This document shows positions 1-8,905 of a DNA stretch of 64,000 nucleotides, one piece after another. Below the pieces are notes generated by a model. The model had not been told where the DNA came from. It searched no databases and worked only from the letters and a program-made list of their open reading frames with translations. The stretch comes from Schleiferia thermophila. GTDB taxonomy: Bacteria > Bacteroidota > Bacteroidia > Flavobacteriales > Schleiferiaceae. A program made the translations under genes and the position numbers. How positions within the stretch are numbered: the first letter of the stretch is position 1; the number at the start of each line of letters is the position of its first letter. Location: positions 248,001 to 312,000 of the forward strand of contig NZ_QPJS01000002.1 in NCBI RefSeq assembly GCF_003337435.1. The letters are read 5' to 3'.

Positions 1-545
1 TTGATACTATATAGAACCTTTGGATCGAAATCTTGGATTCCAACGGAAATTCTCCGAAAGCCAAGGTTATAGAGGGTTTTTAAATGTTTAGTTGTACATA
101 TGTTTGGGTGTACTTCAACGCTAAATTCGTACTCTTCAGCTGTTTTTTGGCCGTTTAATAAGCCAGTGATAAGAATTGTTAATTGCTCAGGAGAAAAGAA
201 TGTAGGTGTACCCCCTCCCAGATGGATATGACTTATTACAGGCTGTGTTGGTAAGAGCATTTTGTAAAGTTTCCATTCCTCGAGTACTGATTGGATGTAA
301 GGGGCCTCTACCTGGTGGTTTCTGGTGATTCGCTTATTGCATCCGCAGAAGGTGCATAAACTCTCACAAAAGGGCAGGTGAATGTATAGGCTCACTCTGG
401 GATCAAGTAATACTTGATTTTTTAGCAATTGAATTGCTTTAGAGGGTTGGAAGTGATTTTGGTCCCAATGTGGAAGAGTTGGAAATGATGTATAGCGAGG
501 CAGGGAAATTTCGTACTTCGCCAACAGTTCGGGAGTGATCGTCAC
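1..545 (-). CDS. hemN: Oxygen-independent coproporphyrinogen III oxidase, N-terminal part (cut by window edge)
   Basis: Reading the minus strand from a GTG at 545 gives about 181 residues with no stop before the window edge. The translation contains the radical-SAM cluster site as CESLCTFCGC around residue 55, then a GGGTP motif and the GFRRISVGIQDF segment, all typical of HemN. HemN decarboxylates coproporphyrinogen III to protoporphyrinogen IX without oxygen, using S-adenosylmethionine and a 4Fe-4S cluster in the cytoplasm. GTG is chosen because an in-frame TGA lies three codons upstream and no ATG lies between. The C-terminal half lies outside the window. The gene fits low-oxygen haem synthesis, in keeping with the ccoI and fnr-type genes at the other end. 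Confidence 0.9.
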   Translation of the reverse strand, partial: MTITPELLAKYEISLPRYTSFPTLPHWDQNHFQPSKAIQLLKNQVLLDPRVSLYIHLPFCESLCTFCGCNKRITRNHQVEAPYIQSVLEEWKLYKMLLPTQPVISHIHLGGGTPTFFSPEQLTILITGLLNGQKTAEEYEFSVEVHPNICTTKHLKTLYNLGFRRISVGIQDFDPKVLYSI

Positions 546-644
546 GCTAAATCAAGAAATTTCTTAGAGGCTACAAAGATTCTATTCTAGCCTGAATGAA
601 AAGATGATTTAAATCAAGATGTGTTAAATGGTTAAGCAAATGTC

Positions 645-1457
645 CTAAAAGCCGGAGAATTTTATGAATGTGTTGTACCGTTCATTAACAAAATGGACCT
701 TTACCAAATCATTACATTGGTCAGAGTCAATGAAGTCTAAAATCACCTCTGATGAGTCATTTTTATGTTGTAGGAAGATGATACCGCTTAAAATTTTGTA
801 ATCACATGACATAGCCACATGGAGGTCGCGATTGGTTACCGTGTTGAACCCTATGGTGTAGGGCACTGAATTTCTGGACGCGGTTCCAGAAAAGCTTATA
901 TGTAGTGTATCATCATCGTTTGTCACGGAGAGGAATCCAGTTTTCCAGAAAATTTCGGATTCAATATTGAATTTCATATCTCTAAAGGTAAAATTTGAAG
1001 AAGTAAGGATAAATGATTCGTTGGTTTGCTTTGTGGATATGCCAATAGTTCCTTCCACGGGATTGTTATTTACTCTGTAGGAGACAAATTCCAGTTGAAA
1101 TGCACTACCTGCAATTCCGTATATTCCTGATAGAGTCACTTCAATTCTTCCTCTGCGGGTTTTTCCATCTTCGCAGAGCTTCTGAATATTGCCGAAATCA
1201 ATGACCAGTACGCTGCCATTGATGGCAATATTCGCCTGATCGATGCTGACTTGTCCACCGGCTATAACTGTGGGATTTCGCAAGGCCTCATCTACCCGCT
1301 TCCAGATGTTGAAAAGTTCACTCATCACTTCAGAATAAAGTTGAGTGTTTTCCACCTTTTCTGGCGATGGCATCAGAAACTCATCTTCACATGATGTGAA
1401 GAGAATGGAAAAAGCAATTAGTAGAGGTATAAAAAATTTTTGAAGTGATAATTTCAT
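645..1457 (-). CDS. Hypothetical lipoprotein, last gene of a three-gene envelope operon
   Basis: This 270-residue protein starts with a lipoprotein signal peptide: a hydrophobic stretch ending in LFTSC, with Cys23 as the expected lipidated residue, followed by acidic residues (EDE), a common surface-export context in Bacteroidota. The rest is rich in alternating polar and hydrophobic segments that look like beta strands. I do not recognise a family. It starts one base after the stop of the outer-membrane barrel gene and is therefore probably co-transcribed with it and with the lipoprotein gene before that. A role as an envelope partner of the barrel is inference from the gene order. Confidence 0.75.
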   Translation of the reverse strand: MKLSLQKFFIPLLIAFSILFTSCEDEFLMPSPEKVENTQLYSEVMSELFNIWKRVDEALRNPTVIAGGQVSIDQANIAINGSVLVIDFGNIQKLCEDGKTRRGRIEVTLSGIYGIAGSAFQLEFVSYRVNNNPVEGTIGISTKQTNESFILTSSNFTFRDMKFNIESEIFWKTGFLSVTNDDDTLHISFSGTASRNSVPYTIGFNTVTNRDLHVAMSCDYKILSGIIFLQHKNDSSEVILDFIDSDQCNDLVKVHFVNERYNTFIKFSGF

Positions 1458-1458
1458 T

Positions 1459-2823
1459 TTATTCAGTATTCAGTTCTTTGTTTTTTATCTTCTTTTTTTT
1501 TGAAGGTAAACCGGATGAGTAATACGAATGATTTGTCAAAGAGTAGTTTATTCCAATTCGTACATTTATTGAATTCAATTTTTCCGGATTAAAGATGGAA
1601 TTTAATTGATCTGTAATTGCAAATATCTGAAAACCTAATAATTTAATTGCAAATCCTGCTCCGAAATTGTAAAAATTCCTGTTGGAAACAGTATAAGATC
1701 CCATGAGATGAAACCATGTAAAGAGTGGAATATGATATTGAGCACCGAAAGCAAAGAATGCGAAATCGTTTGTAAATCTGTAATCTGCAAATGCCATCAA
1801 TCGCTGATTTTTGTAAAATTTGTAATCAACTATAGCAGATAGTCGTACCGGAAGAGCAGTAGAATATGATGTTCCCTCCCTTTTATTGATGTTCAAAGCT
1901 GAATTGATTGAATCTATGACTTCTTGGAAAGAGTCTTGCTGACTATCATCGGCAAGGTTGATGTTCAGACCTTTAAATTCTGCAGTACCTGATGAATAAT
2001 ACTCTGTTAAATTTCGATTCCATCTGATTTTTCCGACATCGGCCATCAGTGCGGAGACTCTTAGTTTAGGACTTACGTCCCATGCAGCTGCAAAATCAAA
2101 AGCAACACCACTGTTGCCGGTGCTACCTGGTACCAGGTGGTTTTGTATGTTGATGAAATCCTTGTCTAAATTATCAAAGCTACCACTGCTTCTGATTAAG
2201 ATGTCTGAAGACAGGGTCCATGCAGTGTCGTAAAATCCGATTTCAGCTCTGGTTTTCTCTGTTTTGAAGGATTGTATGCCATTGAGCAATTTTACTCGGC
2301 TACCAATGGTTAGACGTTTCATCTGTATTTGTGTACCGGCGTGAATTGCTGAATAGGAAATGGATTCAATAGAATTTCCCAAAATGTTTACGGTTTGATT
2401 TTGATACTGTGCATTGCCAAAATACGCCAGTCGAAATAGCTCAACCGGGTATCCAAATAGCAGAGACATTTGATTGTATGCACCTGCAGTAAAGTACAAG
2501 TCTTTAATTTTTATTCCCAGAAATAACAGGTCAGTGCGTACATCCATAGTGAGAAAGTCCCCTTGCTTCATTCCACTGATAGAGTTTCGAAGTACTTGAT
2601 TGATGTTTCCATCTTTGAGAAACAATTCCATTGGTCTAAAGGGAGTATTGTGTAGTTGAAGCCCTGTATTGATAAGTCCAAGGGTAAAGCGTTCATGGAC
2701 TGGAGCTGCAGGATTGAAAATGTGAGATTGTGCTATCGGATAGAATCCGTAAAAAGAGTACGGCACTTGACTGTACAGGCTTTGAAAACTTGCTAAGAGA
2801 AAAAAAGTGTATATCCTTTTCAT
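1459..2823 (-). CDS. DUF5723-like outer-membrane beta-barrel protein
   Basis: The 454-residue product has a signal peptide (cleavage expected near SLYSQ, residue 19) and then long alternating strand-like segments with aromatic ends, as expected for an outer-membrane beta barrel. The N-terminal FYPIAQSHIFNPAAP segment and the overall pattern resemble the DUF5723 family, which is related to PorV/FadL-like barrels of Bacteroidota. The last residues form a lysine-rich tail (KKKKIKNKE), which is unusual after a barrel. The gene overlaps the upstream lipoprotein gene by four bases (ATGA) and is followed after one base by a second lipoprotein gene, so the three products probably form one envelope complex. 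Family name is from recall of sequence pattern; cargo or partner is unknown. Confidence 0.75.
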   Translation of the reverse strand: MKRIYTFFLLASFQSLYSQVPYSFYGFYPIAQSHIFNPAAPVHERFTLGLINTGLQLHNTPFRPMELFLKDGNINQVLRNSISGMKQGDFLTMDVRTDLLFLGIKIKDLYFTAGAYNQMSLLFGYPVELFRLAYFGNAQYQNQTVNILGNSIESISYSAIHAGTQIQMKRLTIGSRVKLLNGIQSFKTEKTRAEIGFYDTAWTLSSDILIRSSGSFDNLDKDFINIQNHLVPGSTGNSGVAFDFAAAWDVSPKLRVSALMADVGKIRWNRNLTEYYSSGTAEFKGLNINLADDSQQDSFQEVIDSINSALNINKREGTSYSTALPVRLSAIVDYKFYKNQRLMAFADYRFTNDFAFFAFGAQYHIPLFTWFHLMGSYTVSNRNFYNFGAGFAIKLLGFQIFAITDQLNSIFNPEKLNSINVRIGINYSLTNHSYYSSGLPSKKKKIKNKELNTE

Positions 2824-4355
2824 TTAAGAGGTTGAATCTTCAGTTTTGCTCTTCCTGAAATCCGGGAAGTGAATCGATACGAGTCATAAATTTTTACAAA
2901 GTCGTTTCCGTTGTTGGGGGTATTTATTCTTACCTGCAGCTTAAGTTTGTTTGCACGATTTACATCATTCAGGTCGTTTTCGCTCAGGGTAAGTCGGGCC
3001 TGATGATTGCTAGGATTGACTACTCTGCCATTGCCATCTATAGGAGCAGCTTTTAATATATCGACCTCATAAGCCCTAATGACATTGGATGTCAGAGAGT
3101 CCTCAAACACTAGAGAAAGTTTTAAATGAAATGGAAATAAATTTTGGCTATTTAATTCAAATTCTACATACTCCGGAGTGCGGTTTTCAGAATTCCAAAA
3201 TTTGAAATTGCTGATTTCATTTTCAAAAAATAAGTTGCTTGCCGAAAATTCCATCGGAATTTCAAGGGTACCATTTACTATCAACAGATTGTTTTGAAAA
3301 AGAAAATTGTTTTGGTTACCTGATGGATTCAAGATAAGAAACCCACTGGCGGTGAGGTAATCGGGTAGATTATTGAGCATATCAGGCAGATTACTGTTGT
3401 TTTTGTCCAATGTGATTTGGGTGGTAAATGCCTGTCCCGGTGATGGTGATTTGGCTACATTGATGATAGGCACCTCCAGACTAATGACTTCTCCTTCTCG
3501 GGGATTGGCTCCATTTATTTTTGGATTGAAAGCTAGTTCAAGACCTGATTGATTAAAAATGTTGAGCTTCAGAGAGGGATTTTTAAATATGATTCCTTGA
3601 GAAAACTTTTCCAGGCCACGTATGTTGAGCTGGTTGTTGAAAATTGGTAAATCGATTGTTGTATTACCTGCATATCCTTCTATTCCTGCGACTTTGAGTT
3701 TAGATACATGTAGGGTAAAGGGTATTGGTGTACCATTTGGAACCCAGGGTGCTGTCTGTAGAAGATTTCCTGATAGTTGTACTACATTGAAAGTAGAGTT
3801 GTTTTTGGATAGGTCGATAAATCCGTTGTAAAAGACACTTGTGTGAAATTCACCTTCCTGGTGCGTGGTATTATCTAATTCAAAATCAAGGTTTCCGTTT
3901 TGGTGTCCAGAGTTAACAAATGAGATGTTGATACGTGTGCCAGGCGGAGTACCTACTGGCAACATCCAGGAAATAACAAGGGTGTCGAAATAAATTTTTT
4001 TGTATTCAGCCTGATTAAACACATTTACACTGACATCGGTCTGAACTGACTGACCCTTGACCACAGCCAAAAAGTTTGTGTCCTGTTCGGGAATTAACAT
4101 GGCTTTCGACAAAGAAGTGCGAATCATGGAGTCTTTTTCAATGATGATGGAAATAAATCCATCCTCATCGACTGAAACAATTGAGGTGTCTTGTTTTATG
4201 TCTTTAAGGCTGAGGCTTACTTCACCAAATGGAATCCAGATTTCCGGTGTAAGTTCGATTTCTTTTAATTTGCCAAAATCAAATTTATCCTTATTGCAGG
4301 AGCTTATTATCAACAGTAAACAGAACAAAGCCCTACCCGACATCTTAAACATCAA
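2820..4355 (-). CDS. Hypothetical lipoprotein, first gene of a three-gene envelope operon
   Basis: The 511-residue product begins with a lipoprotein signal (hydrophobic core, then IISSC, lipidated Cys20). The mature part is rich in asparagine, serine and beta-strand-like segments, and contains repeats of the style 'NQLNIRGLEKFSQG' and 'LNIFNQSGLELAF' that suggest stacked beta-sandwich domains. No enzyme motif is seen and I do not recognise the family. It is the promoter-proximal gene of the operon: it overlaps the DUF5723-like barrel gene by four bases, and a TAnnTTTG element lies just upstream of its start. A second start two codons in (ATG at 4349) is possible. A structural, surface-exposed role with the barrel is inference. 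Confidence 0.75.
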   Translation of the reverse strand: MMFKMSGRALFCLLLIISSCNKDKFDFGKLKEIELTPEIWIPFGEVSLSLKDIKQDTSIVSVDEDGFISIIIEKDSMIRTSLSKAMLIPEQDTNFLAVVKGQSVQTDVSVNVFNQAEYKKIYFDTLVISWMLPVGTPPGTRINISFVNSGHQNGNLDFELDNTTHQEGEFHTSVFYNGFIDLSKNNSTFNVVQLSGNLLQTAPWVPNGTPIPFTLHVSKLKVAGIEGYAGNTTIDLPIFNNQLNIRGLEKFSQGIIFKNPSLKLNIFNQSGLELAFNPKINGANPREGEVISLEVPIINVAKSPSPGQAFTTQITLDKNNSNLPDMLNNLPDYLTASGFLILNPSGNQNNFLFQNNLLIVNGTLEIPMEFSASNLFFENEISNFKFWNSENRTPEYVEFELNSQNLFPFHLKLSLVFEDSLTSNVIRAYEVDILKAAPIDGNGRVVNPSNHQARLTLSENDLNDVNRANKLKLQVRINTPNNGNDFVKIYDSYRFTSRISGRAKLKIQPLK

Positions 4356-4371
4356 CTAAAATTTAATTAAT

Positions 4372-4379
4372 CAAAAGTA
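4372..4379 (-). promoter_or_regulatory. Candidate -7 promoter element of the lipoprotein/barrel operon
   Basis: The minus strand reads TACTTTTG, a match to the Bacteroidota -7 consensus TAnnTTTG. It ends 17 bases before the ATG at 4355. No clear TTTG -33 element is at the usual distance, so this is a partial promoter match. Confidence 0.4.
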
Positions 4380-4522
4380 TATAATTTCGTGACACTATGA
4401 TTGATGATTTTTTAAACGACATTGTTTATTTAGTGTGGTTGCAAAAATGTTTATTTTCATAAAGAATCATGTATACATGCAGTTTCAGCAGCATTATTTT
4501 ACCGGCCTGAAAGTCTCTTGCT

Positions 4523-6862
4523 ATGAACCATATCTTTTCAAACCCATCCGATGCAATTCGTCTGAAGTCCGGAAATTTGAATGTAGTTATCACTTCGCCA
4601 TCTGAAAATGTTCTGCGCATAAGAATTAGTCAACAGGATAAAAAGTACGTTGAAAACCCTTACTCAATCATAAACCTGAAAGAAAATCTATTGAGTTGGA
4701 CACAGAACATTGATGGACAGATTGAGATCAGCTTGCCATTGTTTAAAGCAGTAGTTCACGATAACCCATTTAGAATTTCTTTCTACACACAGGATGGCAG
4801 GCTGATCAACAGAGATTCTGAATTGGGAATTCAAATCCAAGATAATGGAATCTCAGTGCTGAAAGAGCTACAACCCGATGAAAAATTTATCGGTCTAGGA
4901 GAGAAGACCGGTCCAATAAACCGAAGAGGCTGGCAATTTAAAAACTGGAATACGGATGCTTTTGCCTACCATCAGGAATTTGACCCACTTTACAGCAGCA
5001 TACCTTTTTATATCGGCATACACAACAACTTACCTTATGGGATATTTCTCAACAACAGCTCGCAGACGGATTTTAACTTCGGGGCTTCCAACGAACGATT
5101 TTCTTTTTTCAGGTCAGCTGATGGCTATTTAGATTACTTTTTCATCTACACCGGAGATGTTCAAGGTGTAGTAACGGAATATTTGAATCTGACAGGAAGA
5201 CCTGAGCTTCCTCCCCTCTGGGCACTTGGATATCAGCAATGCAGATACAGTTATTATCCTCAGGAAGAGCTGCTGCTTTTGGCCGATACCTTCCGAAAAA
5301 AGCGCATACCGTGCGATGTCCTCTACCTGGATATTCATTACATGGAAGAGTACAAAGTATTTACCTGGAATAAGGACCGCTTTCCGGACCCGGGTAAATT
5401 TGTACAAATGCTGAAGGACAGAGGCTTTCATTTGGTTATAATTCAGGACCCGGGTATAAAAGCAGAGGAAGGCTACTACGCTTCCGATAGTGGCCTAAGG
5501 GAAGACATCTTTGTTAAATACCCCGACGGGAAACCTTACATTGGAGAGGCATGGCCTGGCAAATGTTTTTTTCCCGATTTTACCTCGAGTCGTGCCAGAG
5601 AATGGTGGAAATCTTTTATGAGTCAGCATATTGAAGAGGGGGTTTCTGGCTTTTGGAATGATATGAACGAACCAGCTGTATGGGGGAAACATTTTCCTGA
5701 TTGTACTGTCTTCGAATATGAGGGAAAAACAGCCAGCCATCTGCACGCGCATAATGTGTATGGGATGCAAATGGTAAGAGCTACCTATGAGGCTCAAAAA
5801 CTACATCGCCCGGCAAAAAGGCCTTTTTGCCTGACTAGAGCTGCCTTTTCCGGTACACAGCGATATGCGTGGAAGTGGACCGGCGACAATATTTCCAACG
5901 AAGAGCACTTGTTTCTGGGGCAAAGGCTTATAAATAGTCTGTCTGTAAGTGGCTATTTTTTCTGTGGAAATGATGTAGGAGGTTTTATTGGTGAGTGCTC
6001 TCCTGAACTCTTTATGCGCTGGATAGCTGTAGGAGCCTTTAATCCGTTTTTTCGTGGACACTCCATGATCAATAGCCGAGATCATGAGCCATGGTCGTTT
6101 GGAGAGGAAGCAGAAGAAGTCAGTAGAAACTTTATTTCACTGAGATACAAAATTATGCCTTATTTGTACACTGTTTTTTACAGGGCTGTAACGTACGATG
6201 AACCAGTCAATAGACCAATGTATTTTGATTATTACACTGATGAGAGATCTTTTGCAGGGGATTATGGCCATCAGTTTTTCTGTGGCCGGAGTATTTTGGT
6301 CTGTCCAGTGCCGGCACAGCAGGCTTTTGCAAGGGTTTGGTTACCAGGTGAAGGGTTGTATTACGAAATGTTTACCGGAATGAAATATGAGGCTGGAGAG
6401 CATGTAGTGGAGTTGCATCGTCATCGAATACCGGTTTTTGTAAAAGGTGGTCATGCCTTGTTGAGTATGGTAGCTTCTGATCATTTATCTGACCTGATGA
6501 ACCGGAAATTTCAACTGCATTGTTATAAAGGTACTCAGCCCCAATCGGGAATATTCTACCTCGACAGTGGAGAGGGATATGACCATCTAAATGGCAAGTT
6601 TGCATTGCTTCAATGGGAGTATTACCCGGAAAATGAGCATTGGAAGATACAACAAATCGATGGTGATGAACCTTTTGATATCAAAGCAATAGAAGTCTAT
6701 CTGCATGGATACGGCGATTCTGAAGTTCTTTCTTTTAATGGCAAGCCAATCCAGATGGAGAATGTCGAGTGGATTTGGATTGCGCCGGTATCGTCTTTTG
6801 ACCCATACTTTAAACAATCGGATTTAAGTACAATTATTAAAGCAAAAAAGGCCATCAGCTGA
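4523..6862 (+). CDS. GH31 family alpha-glucosidase
   Basis: The 779-residue protein is a full-length family 31 glycoside hydrolase. An N-terminal beta-sandwich (about residues 1-220) precedes a TIM barrel containing the family signature GFWNDMNEP with the nucleophile Asp380, and WTGDN with the probable acid/base Asp455; a C-terminal beta domain follows. These enzymes cleave terminal alpha-linked glucose (or xylose in some members) with retention. No signal peptide is visible, so it should act in the cytoplasm on imported oligosaccharides or glycogen-derived glucans. The stop codon overlaps the ATG of the alpha/beta hydrolase gene by one base. The substrate cannot be settled from sequence alone. 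Confidence 0.9.
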   Translation: MNHIFSNPSDAIRLKSGNLNVVITSPSENVLRIRISQQDKKYVENPYSIINLKENLLSWTQNIDGQIEISLPLFKAVVHDNPFRISFYTQDGRLINRDSELGIQIQDNGISVLKELQPDEKFIGLGEKTGPINRRGWQFKNWNTDAFAYHQEFDPLYSSIPFYIGIHNNLPYGIFLNNSSQTDFNFGASNERFSFFRSADGYLDYFFIYTGDVQGVVTEYLNLTGRPELPPLWALGYQQCRYSYYPQEELLLLADTFRKKRIPCDVLYLDIHYMEEYKVFTWNKDRFPDPGKFVQMLKDRGFHLVIIQDPGIKAEEGYYASDSGLREDIFVKYPDGKPYIGEAWPGKCFFPDFTSSRAREWWKSFMSQHIEEGVSGFWNDMNEPAVWGKHFPDCTVFEYEGKTASHLHAHNVYGMQMVRATYEAQKLHRPAKRPFCLTRAAFSGTQRYAWKWTGDNISNEEHLFLGQRLINSLSVSGYFFCGNDVGGFIGECSPELFMRWIAVGAFNPFFRGHSMINSRDHEPWSFGEEAEEVSRNFISLRYKIMPYLYTVFYRAVTYDEPVNRPMYFDYYTDERSFAGDYGHQFFCGRSILVCPVPAQQAFARVWLPGEGLYYEMFTGMKYEAGEHVVELHRHRIPVFVKGGHALLSMVASDHLSDLMNRKFQLHCYKGTQPQSGIFYLDSGEGYDHLNGKFALLQWEYYPENEHWKIQQIDGDEPFDIKAIEVYLHGYGDSEVLSFNGKPIQMENVEWIWIAPVSSFDPYFKQSDLSTIIKAKKAIS

Positions 6863-7665
6863 TGGAATTGCTGTATCACAAAGTCTATATAAACCAGAAC
6901 AAAGATGCTGCATGGGTTACGTTTATTCATGGAGCAGGTGGCAGTTCTACGATTTGGTATCGCCAGCTTCGGGACTTTAAAAAAACTTTTCACGTGCTGC
7001 TGGTGGATTTAAGGGGTCATGGCAATTCGCGAAATCTCTTTCAGGATTGGATAAGCTGCAAGGAACACCAGTTCGAAGACATTTGCGACGATGTCATCAA
7101 GGTATTGGACCATTTACAAATTGGAAAGACGCATTTCATCGGGGTTTCCCTTGGTACCATTATCATTCGAGAAATATCGGAAAGATATCCCCAGCGTGTG
7201 CTGAGGATGGTGATGGGTGGTGCGGTTATACGATTTAACCTTAGAAGCCGGATTCTTGTCAGGCTGGCACATATGCTGAAAAAAATTTTGCCATTTATCT
7301 GGATATATAAAATGTATGCATACATTCTGATGCCTAAAAAGAGACATAAAAAGTCAAGGAGTCTCTTTATCAGGGAAGCTCGAAAAATTTATCAGAAAGA
7401 ATTTCTTAAATGGATAAAAATCACCTCTCAACTAAAACCACTTATGAAGCTTTTCAGAGAAAAAGCACCTAAGCATCCTACTTTGTATCTGATGGGAGAT
7501 GAAGATTACATGTTTCTGCCTTCGGTCCAATTGGTAGCCACACAACATGAAAATTCATTTCTTTTAATAGTACCGGATAGTGGTCATGTGTGCAATGTCG
7601 ATCAGCCCGAATTTTTCAATAGTAAGGCTATAGGGTTTCTCTCTGCGGATACACATCTGAACTAG
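6862..7665 (+). CDS. Alpha/beta-fold hydrolase
   Basis: A 267-residue alpha/beta hydrolase. The oxyanion-hole motif HGAGGS is near residue 24, the nucleophile elbow is GVSLGT with Ser96, a GDEDYMF segment carries the likely acid (Asp213 or Asp215), and His242 in SGHVCN completes the triad. A basic cap region (residues about 130-190, rich in Lys and Arg) lies between strands. No signal peptide is seen. The start overlaps the glucosidase stop by one base (TGATG), so the two are translationally coupled. Substrate is unknown; esterase, lactonase or acyl-thioesterase activity are all possible. Confidence 0.85.
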   Translation: MELLYHKVYINQNKDAAWVTFIHGAGGSSTIWYRQLRDFKKTFHVLLVDLRGHGNSRNLFQDWISCKEHQFEDICDDVIKVLDHLQIGKTHFIGVSLGTIIIREISERYPQRVLRMVMGGAVIRFNLRSRILVRLAHMLKKILPFIWIYKMYAYILMPKKRHKKSRSLFIREARKIYQKEFLKWIKITSQLKPLMKLFREKAPKHPTLYLMGDEDYMFLPSVQLVATQHENSFLLIVPDSGHVCNVDQPEFFNSKAIGFLSADTHLN

Positions 7666-7701
7666 TGAAAAACATCCACATCTTTATCAGGTCGTTTGAA
7701 G

Positions 7702-7730
7702 TTGGCGCTGGATAATATTTGATACTTTTG
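7702..7730 (+). promoter_or_regulatory. Promoter of the small PspC gene
   Basis: A TTG at 7702-7704 is followed after 18 bases by TACTTTTG at 7723-7730, matching the Bacteroidota -33/-7 pattern. Transcription would start about 7736, giving a short leader before the ATG at 7759. This supports the 54-codon gene as real. Confidence 0.5.
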
Positions 7731-7758
7731 AAGTGATTCAACATATATCCTCTGCATC

Positions 7759-7923
7759 ATGGAAGATACAGTCATTTTTGGTGTATGCGATTGGTTGTCT
7801 CGAAGGTTTAATCTCGACCGGAGAGGATTGCGTATTGCATTTGTCATCGGCACATTTATATCCTTTGGAACCGTAATAGTAGCGTATCTGATTTTAGCCT
7901 TGGTAAAACCCAAATATGAATAA
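7759..7923 (+). CDS. Small PspC-domain membrane protein
   Basis: This 54-residue reading frame begins MEDTVIFGVCDWLSRRFNLD and continues with one hydrophobic segment (residues about 27-48, ending VAYLILALVKP). The pattern, a GVCDWLSRRF box followed by RGLRIAF and a single membrane helix, matches the PspC domain, here almost alone. PspC proteins are inner-membrane partners in envelope stress responses, although many short Bacteroidota versions have no known role. A promoter-like element lies 29 bases upstream and the RmlD-like gene starts 12 bases after the stop, so the two are likely co-transcribed. Confidence 0.75.
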   Translation: MEDTVIFGVCDWLSRRFNLDRRGLRIAFVIGTFISFGTVIVAYLILALVKPKYE

Positions 7924-7935
7924 TACACGTTGATA

Positions 7936-8838
7936 ATGAAAATACTCGTAACAGGCTGCAATGGTCTTCTTGGAAATAAACTGACCGAGCGTCTTAAAAA
8001 TCACCCTCATCATCAGCTGATAAATACCTCACGGGGAATAGACCGATATATTAGGCCGGGAGGATACATCTATGAAAACCTCGATATAACCAATAAGCAT
8101 GAGGTAGAAAAAGTGATATCCAAATACAAGCCCGAAATCATAATCCATACAGCAGCAATGACCAATGTAGATGCGTGCGAGCAGGACCCGGAAGGGTGCA
8201 GAAGACTCAATGTAGATGCTGTGCAATATCTCACCGATGAATGTAGGGCTTATGACATTCACCTGGTGCATATCAGCACGGATTTTATATTTGATGGTAC
8301 CAATGGTTTGCTATCAGAAGAAGCCATTCCCAATCCTTTGAGCATCTATGGCAAATCAAAACTGGACTCAGAGCAGATTGTCATCAGCAGTGGCATCAGT
8401 GCTTCTATTCTGCGTACGATTCTGGTGTATGGCTATGCTCCGGGCTTATCGCGTACCAACATCGTGCTCTGGGCTAAAGGGGCTCTTGAAAAAGGCCAGC
8501 CCATTAAGGTCGTAAATGACCAGTTCCGCACTCCTACACTGGCCGAAGATCTGGCTGAAGCATGCCTGCTGGCTGCCGAGAGAAAAGCCAATGGCATATT
8601 TCATATATCAGGAAAAGAGTACATGAGCATTGTGGAAATAGTATACGCAGTAGCTGAATTTTGGGGATTGGATGCTTCGATTGTCACCCCTGTGGATTCA
8701 ATTACTCTGGGACAACCTGCTAACAGACCACCAAAAACAGGATTTATCATCGAGAAAGCAAGAAAAGTACTTGGTTACAATCCTCATTCTTTTAAAGAAG
8801 GTCTGGCTATCGTGGACCAGTGCTTAAAAAACGGATAA
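7936..8838 (+). CDS. SDR-family NAD(P)-dependent sugar-nucleotide reductase, RmlD-like
   Basis: A 300-residue extended short-chain dehydrogenase. The nucleotide-binding motif TGCNGLLG is at the N terminus, and the catalytic YGKSK motif is about residue 138, with HISTDFIFDG upstream as in dTDP-4-dehydrorhamnose reductases. RmlD reduces dTDP-4-keto-L-rhamnose to dTDP-L-rhamnose. No other rml genes are nearby, so a different nucleotide-sugar or cofactor substrate is possible. The ATG at 7936 is chosen over a TTG two codons upstream because the family N terminus starts with MKILVTG. No signal peptide: cytoplasmic. Confidence 0.8.
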   Translation: MKILVTGCNGLLGNKLTERLKNHPHHQLINTSRGIDRYIRPGGYIYENLDITNKHEVEKVISKYKPEIIIHTAAMTNVDACEQDPEGCRRLNVDAVQYLTDECRAYDIHLVHISTDFIFDGTNGLLSEEAIPNPLSIYGKSKLDSEQIVISSGISASILRTILVYGYAPGLSRTNIVLWAKGALEKGQPIKVVNDQFRTPTLAEDLAEACLLAAERKANGIFHISGKEYMSIVEIVYAVAEFWGLDASIVTPVDSITLGQPANRPPKTGFIIEKARKVLGYNPHSFKEGLAIVDQCLKNG

Positions 8839-8905
8839 AAAATATTTTTCATTCCGGTAATACTCGTTTTATTTGCTCATGTTTAACCTGTAAGGTGCTC
8901 TGAGC

